A DNA stretch of 64,000 nt from assembly GCF_017873605.1 (NCBI RefSeq), contig NZ_JAGGKI010000001.1, positions 1 to 64,000 on the forward strand, read 5' to 3'. Shown piece by piece: positions 57,188-64,000 of this stretch. Origin of the DNA: Paenibacillus lactis (lineage in GTDB: Bacteria > Bacillota > Bacilli > Paenibacillales > Paenibacillaceae). Position 1 is the first letter of the stretch. The number at the start of each line of letters is the position of its first letter. The translations under genes were made by a program, and so were the position numbers. The notes beneath the pieces were generated by a model. The model ran no database searches. It saw only the letters and a program-made list of their open reading frames with translations, and was not told where the DNA came from.

Positions 57188-59701
57188 TTATTTCACTAGC
57201 TGCCCCCGCGTTACGCCGAGCTGGTTGGTCGCCTTCAGCGTTTTCCACACCTGGGTTCCGCTGATCTCTCCGCGAAGAGCACGGTTGTACAGATCGATGA
57301 CCTGATGAACCTGCTCCGGCGTTTCTTCCAGGAATTCCACCCGGTAGCGCGGCACGCCGAGCTCCATGAAGTTCGAGAGGTATTCCGCACCGGACTGCTC
57401 AATGGCGTTGTATACCGTGTTGCGGCAGCCTTCGTCCACGCGCACCGGATGGGACATGCCGATCCGGTCCTGCAGCGATGCCCGATGCGCCTCGCATGGG
57501 CGGCCGCAGTTCGTGTAGTCCGTGCCTTCGCTAAGGAAGGTACAGTACACGCAGTGCTCGGTATGGAACATCGGCAGATGCTGATGGATGACGATTTCCA
57601 TCTTCGACGTGTCCGCCTTCCGAAGAAGATCCACCATCTGCTGGATGTTCAGATCATACGAAGGCGTGACGACGTCGCAGCCGACTTCGGTGAACAGGTC
57701 AACCGTTTTGTGGTTGGCAATGTTCAGGGAGAAGTCGCCGATCAGCCGGGGATGCTTCGCCCCCGGGTTCTCCATCCGGTGACGCAGGTAGAAATACAGC
57801 GCCCCGGTGTTGCGCACCAGCACGGCGTCCGGCTGGAGGCGCAGGATGTTGTTATGGTAGCCGTTCTCGCCCGGCATGTGGATGCGCGGCGTAGCCAGCG
57901 CAATCTGCTTGCCGGCTGCCCGGACGGCTTCCACCGCTGCCGGGAACTGCTTGATGAATTCGAAGTCGGCGTAGATCATCTCGACGCCGGCTTCGAGCGC
58001 AGCCTGCACCTGCGGCAGGCTGCGGCACAGCGCGGTCAGCTGCGCTTCCCCGCGCTTCACCGGCGCTGCAGGCGCAGCTGCATCGCCATACACCTCCACC
58101 GCCCGCTTCACATATACGGGCGGCTTCGGCCGCTCGCCGGCAAGCTGCTCCACCGCACGGCGGCGGATGCTGTTCAGCTCGCGAATCGGCACGATGACGT
58201 CGCCGTACAGGTCGACGTCCAGTTCCTCGAGCTGGAACACCGTTCCGCCCAGGCGGCCCAGCTGCTCCTCGAGAATCTCCCGATTCAGGGGCCGCTTCTG
58301 GGCGACTTCCAGCTCCAGCTCCGAATCCACCTGGACCGTCGTGCCCTTCTGCACATCGGTCCACCAGGTCGACAGCGGCTGTCCCGGACGTCCGCTCACC
58401 CGCACATGCACCGGGAACACCCGGTACGGCTTGTCCGTCTCGAACGTCTGGCGAAGGCGCTTGTCCAGCGCCGGATCGCTCGTCTTCCAGATCCGGTCGC
58501 CGACATGAACCTTGCGCAGATCCACATCGCTGCGGCCCGGCACGATATCGATGATCCAGCCCTCCTGCGCCTCGCCCTCCAGCTTGACGCCTTTGCGGCG
58601 CACGTCATAGACGCGCCCGCCTTCTTCCTTCTTCGTCGGATCGCCTGCATCGAATACGATGCCGTCGCCGCGCTTCAGCGGCGCTTCCAGCTTGCAGACG
58701 ACGCCGTCGCGCAGGATCTGCTCCACCCGGCCGAGATACACGCCGCGGCTTTTCGGGAATGTGCCCTCAACCAGCTTTTTATTATTCGTGCCTTCCAGGA
58801 AACCATGCGTGAAGCCGCGCGAGAAGCTCTGCTGCAGCTCGCGGACCTCTTCCTTGCTCGGACGCGCATCCTCGCCGTCGAAATAACGGTCAATGGCTTT
58901 CCGGTACTTGCTCACGACGTTCGCCACATATTCAGGGCTCTTCAGACGGCCCTCAATCTTGAAGGAAGTCACGCCCGCTTCAATCAGCTCCGGCATCAGA
59001 TCAATCGCCGCCAGATCCTTCGGAGACAGCAGGTATGCCACATCGCCCATCGGCTTCTGCTCCCCGTCCACGATCAGATCATACGGCAGGCGGCATGCCT
59101 GCGCACACTCGCCGCGGTTTGCCGAACGGCCGCCCCACATTTCGGAGGTCAGGCACTGTCCCGAGTACGACACGCACAGCGCGCCATGCACGAACACTTC
59201 CATCGGCAGCTTCGCTTGCTCGCCAATTTTTTGAATTTGCTTCAGATTGTTCTCCCGTCCCAGCACGACCCGCTCCATATTGAACGGCTTCGTGAACTCG
59301 ACCGCCTCCGGCGACGTAATCGTCATCTGGGTAGAGCCATGGATCGGGAAATCCGGCGAGATTTCGCGGATCAGCTTCACGAGCCCCAAATCCTGCACGA
59401 TCACCGCGTCCACGCCAGCGTCCACGCACGCATCGATCAGCTCTTTGGCATCCTCCAGCTCGTTCTCAAACACCAGAATATTAAAGGTCAGGAACCCCTT
59501 AACCCCATAGCTGTGAAGGAACGCCATAATCTCGGGCAGCTCGTCCATCCGGAAATTGTTCGCCCGCGCCCGGGCGTTAAACTTCTCGACGCCGAAAAAG
59601 ATCGCATCCGCGCCGTTCGCCACGGCCGCCCGCATGCAGTCCCAATCGCCTGCCGGCGCCAGCAGCTCCACGTCTTCTCTTCGCAATGCTTTTATGTCCA
59701 T
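57188..59701 (-). CDS. rlhA: U32 family peptidase-like protein, RNA hydroxylation (RlhA) type
   Basis: An 837-residue protein. VELLAPAGDWDCMRAAVANGADAIFFG is the N-terminal U32 motif split over strand and helix. A Cys cluster lies at about 173-203 (VSYSGQCLTSEMWGG, GECAQACRLPYDL), and a DUF3656-like middle section follows. A second, more C-terminal barrel has CVYCTFLSEGTDYTNCGRPCEAH at about 715-738 (split), suggesting an Fe-S site. E. coli homologues RlhA (23S C2501 hydroxylation) and TrhP (tRNA U34) suggest RNA modification rather than proteolysis. The length, longer than TrhP, favours RlhA. GGAGG precedes the ATG. Confidence 0.85.
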   Translation of the reverse strand: MDIKALRREDVELLAPAGDWDCMRAAVANGADAIFFGVEKFNARARANNFRMDELPEIMAFLHSYGVKGFLTFNILVFENELEDAKELIDACVDAGVDAVIVQDLGLVKLIREISPDFPIHGSTQMTITSPEAVEFTKPFNMERVVLGRENNLKQIQKIGEQAKLPMEVFVHGALCVSYSGQCLTSEMWGGRSANRGECAQACRLPYDLIVDGEQKPMGDVAYLLSPKDLAAIDLMPELIEAGVTSFKIEGRLKSPEYVANVVSKYRKAIDRYFDGEDARPSKEEVRELQQSFSRGFTHGFLEGTNNKKLVEGTFPKSRGVYLGRVEQILRDGVVCKLEAPLKRGDGIVFDAGDPTKKEEGGRVYDVRRKGVKLEGEAQEGWIIDIVPGRSDVDLRKVHVGDRIWKTSDPALDKRLRQTFETDKPYRVFPVHVRVSGRPGQPLSTWWTDVQKGTTVQVDSELELEVAQKRPLNREILEEQLGRLGGTVFQLEELDVDLYGDVIVPIRELNSIRRRAVEQLAGERPKPPVYVKRAVEVYGDAAAPAAPVKRGEAQLTALCRSLPQVQAALEAGVEMIYADFEFIKQFPAAVEAVRAAGKQIALATPRIHMPGENGYHNNILRLQPDAVLVRNTGALYFYLRHRMENPGAKHPRLIGDFSLNIANHKTVDLFTEVGCDVVTPSYDLNIQQMVDLLRKADTSKMEIVIHQHLPMFHTEHCVYCTFLSEGTDYTNCGRPCEAHRASLQDRIGMSHPVRVDEGCRNTVYNAIEQSGAEYLSNFMELGVPRYRVEFLEETPEQVHQVIDLYNRALRGEISGTQVWKTLKATNQLGVTRGQLVK

Positions 59702-59998
59702 CGATATCCTCCATCAACCGGCGCCAGGCCGGCATGCTATATATACTTTCTTCTTGTGCTCTACGAACAAGCGAAAGCAGTAAGCAAGACTGTTCTCCTG
59801 TCTCTTCCCTGCATTCTGCCCCTCATCAAACACCGTTCATTTTCATAGAATATACGACGATTCGTTATACCATCTATTGTAAAAGCATTGAAAGCTTTTC
59901 AACTTATCTAGTGTACCAGAAGTCGGGCCTTGCTTCTACCTGCTTGCTTGATTTCCACCGTTTTAATAGTGTTGCCAGAATCCGCACACAGCTATCTC

Positions 59999-61096
59999 CT
60001 ACTCCGTTCCCTCCAGCACAAAATCCATACTCGCCAGCCGCTTGCCGTTGACGATAATATGAAGCCGATGGTCGCCGGAATAAAATCGCCGCGTGGAAAT
60101 CAGCTTAAACGATTGCTTCTTCTCCACCGTCCAGCATCCCGGAGCATACCGCTTGTCTGAGCATTTATAGCGCTTCGGAGCCAGCTTGCCGCTCGCCTTC
60201 ATATAATCGATCTCATAATCGATTCGCAGGGATACTGGACTTCCCGTATCGTTCACAACCTGAAAGCTGAATTCCAGCTCCTCCCCTACCGCGATCAACG
60301 GGCGTTTGATTTTGAGCTCGCGAACTTCGATGCCCTCCAGCTCCTCGAGCTCCTGATAGCCAAAAATCGCAAGCGCCCGGATATCCCCCTTGCGCAGCAA
60401 GCTCCGGAGAGCATGCCGGACGATCCAGTCCGTCAGCGGATGCTTGCCGTACCAATTCGTGGCCAGCTCCAGCACCAGCTCGGGGTGATCCTTCGATATA
60501 TCGTTCAGATGGTTCGCCACGCTTTTTCTGACATACAGGGACGAATCCTCTTTAAGCCGCTCCAGGATCGGCAGCGCCGGCCGCGGGTCGCGGATCAGGC
60601 TTGGCAGCTGAGAAGCCCAGGGCAGACGGGGTCTGATGCCTTCGCTCGCAAGCCGCCGCAGATGCTCGTCATCCGACTCCGCCCACGTCGCCATCTGCGC
60701 CAGCATTCGCTCCTGGTCCCGGATAACGAAGGGGCGCACCGCAAATTCGGCAGTCGAATAATGCGTGAATACCGCCAGAGCCTCCATCGACGTATCCCAC
60801 TGATCCATCCCGTTCAACTCCACGTAATCCGGGAAGAAAATATACTCCACGCCCCGGAAAAACGGAGCAGCCTGCGTCAATATCGTAACCGCCTCCGGAT
60901 AAGAACCAGGCAGCACTTCGGTTAGCGCCACCGTAATATGGCGGACGCGCTGCTTGAACTCCTCTTGCTCCCAGGCTTCATTATGAATCAGCCCCAGAAA
61001 CCGGCCTTCATCGAACTCGTTATATACCTCTCCGATTCGTCCCGCCACCGCTTGCAGCAATTCCGCTGTATATAAATCCTTTAAGGTTTCTCGCAT
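59999..61096 (-). CDS. alkC: AlkC-type DNA alkylation repair glycosylase
   Basis: A 365-residue HEAT-like-repeat glycosylase removing alkylated bases (3-methyladenine, 3-methylcytosine in characterised AlkC). The core motif RRLASEGIRPRLPWASQLP and YVRKSVANHLNDISKDHP are hallmarks, with IVRHALRSLLRKGD next. The last 100 residues (ELKIKRPLIAVGEELEFSF to ASMDFVLEGTE) form an Ig-like beta domain, as in Pseudomonas AlkC. The ATG at 61096 has AAGGAGA close by; 50 more codons upstream are open but unconserved. Confidence 0.9.
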   Translation of the reverse strand: MRETLKDLYTAELLQAVAGRIGEVYNEFDEGRFLGLIHNEAWEQEEFKQRVRHITVALTEVLPGSYPEAVTILTQAAPFFRGVEYIFFPDYVELNGMDQWDTSMEALAVFTHYSTAEFAVRPFVIRDQERMLAQMATWAESDDEHLRRLASEGIRPRLPWASQLPSLIRDPRPALPILERLKEDSSLYVRKSVANHLNDISKDHPELVLELATNWYGKHPLTDWIVRHALRSLLRKGDIRALAIFGYQELEELEGIEVRELKIKRPLIAVGEELEFSFQVVNDTGSPVSLRIDYEIDYMKASGKLAPKRYKCSDKRYAPGCWTVEKKQSFKLISTRRFYSGDHRLHIIVNGKRLASMDFVLEGTE

Positions 61097-61520
61097 GTCG
61101 ATCTCCTTATGAAAAAAATTTTCGCTATCATTTCCTGCCCATTTTCGCTCAATCCAAAGGGCGGTAATCGCGCCAGCCATGCGGCTTCCCGCCCGTATTC
61201 CCTCACGCCTTGCGACCGAAAGCGCCGTGCTCGGTGCCCTTCCCATTCCATATCATGTGGTGTAGGATGAAATTATTAGACGCCTGTCGCTGAGGAAGGT
61301 ACCTGGATGCTTGGGATGATTCCAGTTTACCAAATTTGGGGGGCGTTTTGCTGTACGGGTCTTGTTCGGGGCAAACTCGATTGCCATTTTCTTTAATCTT
61401 TTTTTATCAGGAGTTCCAGAGCTTTTTCATACATACCGCATTTTGCATAGGAGACAGGGGGGGATTCAGCATCCGCAGAGGAAGATGAACGAATCATGCA
61501 CATCAGGAGATGAAGAAGAC

Positions 61521-62738
61521 ATGGAAAGTTGGAAGAAAAATTTATGGATTTTATGGTTCGGTTCTTTTATCGTTTCATCAAGCTTCTCGATGGTCATTCC
61601 CTTTCTCCCGCTGTTTCTGATTGAGCTCGGCGTTACCAAGCATACGGAAATGTGGTCGGGCCTGCTGTTCAGCTCGGCTTTTTTTGCCGGCGCGCTCTCC
61701 TCGCCGTTCTGGGGAGCGGTCGGCGATAAATACGGCCGTAAACCGATGATTATTCGGGCGGGCATGGTGCTCTTCGTCATCTATGTGCTGATGGCGTTCG
61801 TCACGAACGAGTATCAGGTGCTGATCCTGCGCCTGCTTCAGGGGCTGCTGTCCGGGTTTATCCCGGGGGCCATTGCCATTGTCGGCACGAATACCCCTGA
61901 GAAAAAAGTCGGCTACGCGCTCTCCATGATGTCGACGGCAACCGCGACCGGCGGCATTATGGGACCGATGATCGGCGGTACCCTCGCCTCCCTCTTTAGC
62001 AACCGGATGGCGTTCGGACTAGCCGGGGGGCTCTGCTTTATCGCTACGCTGCTCGTCATTTTCTGGGTCAAGGAAGAGAAATTCGTGCCGAGCAAGGAGC
62101 GGGTGTCAGTCGTGAATACGTTCAAAGTCGCGGGTCATAACAAAGCGCTGCTGACCGTGCTGGCGCTCACCCTGCTGACGCAGTTTTCCGTCATGACGAT
62201 TGAGCCCGTATTGCCGCTGTATATCGCGCAGATCGGCGGCTCGTCGAGCCACACCTCCATGATTGCCGGCTTCGTCTTTTCGATCGTAGGGATTGCCAGC
62301 ATTCTGTTTGCCGCCCGTTGGGGGCGTCTTGCCGACAAAATCGGCTTTCATAAAGTGCTTCTGATCGGTCTCCTTGCCAGCGGCATCGGGTCTCTGGCAC
62401 AGATGCTGTTCAGCAATATTTGGGCATTCTCCGCCATCCGCTTTGTCTATGGGGCCTTCTTCTGTGCCGTCTTCCCGGCGCTGAACGGCCTGGTCGTCCG
62501 CAACACGCCAAGCGAGTTCAGGGGCCGGGCGTTCAGCCTGAGCCAGACGGCAAACCAAATCGGCGGCATGGCCGGTCCGCTCTTCGGCGGCCTGGTCAGC
62601 GGCATCTTCAACATTCATTCCGTATTCATGATGACCGGCCTATTGATGCTGATTACGACGGTGATCACGTACTGGACGATGCGCAATTCGGGACAGTCTC
62701 CCCTGCCCGCCAAGAACAAAACATCCGCATCTTCCTAA
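61521..62738 (+). CDS. MFS drug transporter
   Basis: A 405-residue, 12-TM efflux-type transporter. Motif A is GAVGDKYGRKPMIIRAG after TM2, and the C-terminal half repeats it as WGRLADKIGFHK. ATATGGIMGPMIGG lies in TM5, similar to the antiporter motif C of drug exporters (YfmO/NorA/MdtG groups). FGRAF-like EFRGRAFSLSQTANQIGGMAGPL is in TM10-11. The substrate is unknown. The ATG at 61521 has AGGAG eleven bases upstream; the frame is open to 61362, but those 53 codons do not look membrane-embedded or conserved. A strong terminator follows. Confidence 0.88.
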   Translation: MESWKKNLWILWFGSFIVSSSFSMVIPFLPLFLIELGVTKHTEMWSGLLFSSAFFAGALSSPFWGAVGDKYGRKPMIIRAGMVLFVIYVLMAFVTNEYQVLILRLLQGLLSGFIPGAIAIVGTNTPEKKVGYALSMMSTATATGGIMGPMIGGTLASLFSNRMAFGLAGGLCFIATLLVIFWVKEEKFVPSKERVSVVNTFKVAGHNKALLTVLALTLLTQFSVMTIEPVLPLYIAQIGGSSSHTSMIAGFVFSIVGIASILFAARWGRLADKIGFHKVLLIGLLASGIGSLAQMLFSNIWAFSAIRFVYGAFFCAVFPALNGLVVRNTPSEFRGRAFSLSQTANQIGGMAGPLFGGLVSGIFNIHSVFMMTGLLMLITTVITYWTMRNSGQSPLPAKNKTSASS

Positions 62739-62758
62739 GGTGTAAAACTTATTATACA

Positions 62759-62803
62759 GAGAAGGAACGAGGCGTCTTTCATGCGCCCCGCTCCTTCTTT
62801 TTA
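62759..62803 (+). terminator. Terminator of the MFS drug transporter gene
   Basis: GAAGGAACGAGGCG pairs with CGCCCCGCTCCTTC (small mismatches) around a short loop, followed by TTTTT on the plus strand, 20 bp after the stop. Could also serve the minus gene in part. Confidence 0.85.
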
Positions 62804-62854
62804 CAATGACCCATTCCGTGACTTCCGCATGCTAATGCTCGGCCACTTCCACAC

Positions 62855-64000
62855 TTACACATGCATAAGCTTGTCCGCCTCATCCCATGGTACCGCATAG
62901 CCCGCTCCCTTCGCGCAGAAGATGGAGGATGAGGTGTACTCGGGGTCGGCATTTTTGTCGTACCCGATTCGGCGGATCACTTCTTCTTCGTTATGGCAGC
63001 GGTCATAACCGCCGTACGTCAGGGTGATCGCTCCCCTCCCCTTCGTATAGGCCGCCAATTCCATCGCATAATTCATCAGGGTAGAGACCGGGGCGGTGCC
63101 TGTTACCGTCACCTTGTCTCCCGTCGTGTCCGGCGGCTCGAACGTCGCCTTGGCCTGTGTCAGATCCGACAGCAGCCGGCCGATGTGCTCGAGCTCCACT
63201 TTGATTTTGAACTGATAATACGGCTCCAGCAGCAAACTCGTCGTTTTCTCCAGCCCTTGTCTGAGCGCGCGGAAGGTCGCTTCGCGAAAATCCCCGCCAT
63301 GGGTATGCTTGTTATGCGCCCGTCCTTTTAACAGCGTGATCTTCATGTCGGTCAACGGAGAGCCCGTGAGCAGCCCATGATGCTCCCGCTCGCCGATGTG
63401 CTGGGCGACAAGATGCTGGTAGTTCACCGGCAGCATGTCGGGATGGCATGCATTCGCAAACACGATGCCGCTGTTCCGCTCTCCCGGCTCCAGCTTCAGA
63501 TGAACCTCCGCATAATGCTTGAGCGGCTCGAAATGCCCGCTGCCGATGCTCGGATGGGCGATCGTTTCTTTATATAAAATCTCCGGCTCGGCGAATTCGA
63601 TCCGGTGTCCGAACCGTTCGTCCACGATCCGCTGCAGCACCTCCAGCTGAATGGTCCCCATGACATGGAGATGGATGCCCTGAGAAGCCTCATCCCACTG
63701 GACGGACAGGGAGGGATCCTCAGCATCCAGCAGCCGGAAGATCCGCAGCATGTCCTTCGGATGGACCGAGGAATCGAACTGTACCTTCGATTTCAGCGTA
63801 GGCACGAGCTCATAGACCGTTCTGCCGCCAAGCGCCCCCAAGCCGTCCCCGGCCGATGCCGATGACAGCCCGGTCACCACGAACAAGTCCCCGGCGCTGA
63901 CCTCATCGACCATGGTAAATTTCTTGCCGTGAACCAGGCGAATTCCGGTGATCTTCTCCCGCATGCCGGCAGGGCCGCCGTGATAGGTCACTTCATCCCG
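62855..64000 (-). CDS. EF-G-like ribosomal protection GTPase (TetM/Otr(A) type), 3' part
   Basis: 382 codons are visible; the frame is open at the right edge, so the GTPase domain lies outside the window. Domain II (REKITGIRLVHGKKFTMVDEVSAGDLFVVTGLS) leads to domain III (DAEDPSLSVQWDEASQGIHLHVMGTIQLEVL), domain IV (EPILYKETI-like EPEILYKETIAHPS, HYAEVHLKLEPGE, LLKGRAHNKHTHGGDFREATFRAL) and domain V (LLEPYYQFKIKVELEHIGRLLSDL). HTHGGDFREA is the TetM/TetO-group signature, not canonical EF-G. The family removes tetracycline from ribosomes or has related rescue roles; resistance cannot be inferred from this part. Confidence 0.88.
   Translation of the reverse strand, partial: RDEVTYHGGPAGMREKITGIRLVHGKKFTMVDEVSAGDLFVVTGLSSASAGDGLGALGGRTVYELVPTLKSKVQFDSSVHPKDMLRIFRLLDAEDPSLSVQWDEASQGIHLHVMGTIQLEVLQRIVDERFGHRIEFAEPEILYKETIAHPSIGSGHFEPLKHYAEVHLKLEPGERNSGIVFANACHPDMLPVNYQHLVAQHIGEREHHGLLTGSPLTDMKITLLKGRAHNKHTHGGDFREATFRALRQGLEKTTSLLLEPYYQFKIKVELEHIGRLLSDLTQAKATFEPPDTTGDKVTVTGTAPVSTLMNYAMELAAYTKGRGAITLTYGGYDRCHNEEEVIRRIGYDKNADPEYTSSSIFCAKGAGYAVPWDEADKLMHV

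Noticed and set aside
57305..59848. 847-codon plus-strand ORF over the U32 gene
   Set aside because: It is the antisense shadow of a clearly conserved gene; it has no recognisable domain, is rich in Arg/His/Leu and lacks a ribosome binding site.
59860..59890. TTGAAAGCTTTTCAA near-palindrome between U32 and alkC
   Set aside because: Too short and imperfect to call an operator, and too weak for a terminator.

Overview
The window reads as chromosomal DNA of a Gram-positive, low-to-moderate G+C Firmicute, most likely a Paenibacillus or close relative. Pointers are the 5' end of a Firmicute-type 16S rRNA at the left edge, the pcrB-pcrA-ligA order, strong AGGAGG-type ribosome binding sites with several TTG starts, an S-layer-homology (SLH) exoprotease, a dTDP-rhamnose/ABC-exporter glycan cluster, and a lipoprotein-dependent sugar ABC transporter next to a membrane-bound AraC-type regulator. 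Most genes lie on the minus strand. No tRNA gene, CRISPR array, intact insertion sequence or prophage was seen.

Left part (1-15.4 kb): the 5' end of an rrn operon with its leader and a sigma-A promoter (minus strand); a divergent Fsr-like MFS exporter; a small membrane protein; a 1522-residue secreted SLH-anchored subtilase with an acidic insert; ligA, pcrA and pcrB; a SAM methyltransferase; a 223-bp array of degenerate 9-bp repeats; and a GDPD-family phosphodiesterase.

Middle (15.4-36.9 kb): a cell-surface glycan locus. It holds an initiating polyprenyl-phosphate sugar transferase, five glycosyltransferase genes (one a three-domain protein of about 1103 residues with a coiled coil), rfbA/C/B/D for dTDP-L-rhamnose, a GalE-like epimerase, an ABC-2 exporter (wzm/wzt), an unrecognised envelope protein, and on the plus strand an O-antigen-ligase-like protein with a TPR-like tail. 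galU and a membrane acyltransferase flank it. The gene set resembles known S-layer glycoprotein glycosylation loci of Paenibacillus and Geobacillus (inference). About 18-31 kb is clearly more AT-rich than its flanks.

Right part (37-57 kb): a catabolic region. iolD-E-C-A-G-B encode most of the myo-inositol pathway, followed by a LacI-family regulator. Upstream lie a GH88/105 hydrolase, an unassigned predicted glycan-active enzyme, two permeases, a solute-binding lipoprotein and an AraC-type regulator, together looking like a pectin/uronide utilisation locus. AAGCGCTT palindromes sit before iolD (three copies) and before the binding-protein gene, suggesting shared control by CcpA or the local LacI protein.

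Right end (57-64 kb): a large U32 protein (RlhA-like), an AlkC-type DNA glycosylase with an Ig-like tail, an MFS transporter, and the 3' part of an EF-G-like ribosomal-protection gene that runs off the window.

A recurring oddity is that sequence around stop codons is duplicated in the adjoining 3' intergenic DNA (acyltransferase, iolD, AraC regulator). There is also a truncated 5' copy of the O-antigen-ligase gene just upstream of the intact one.
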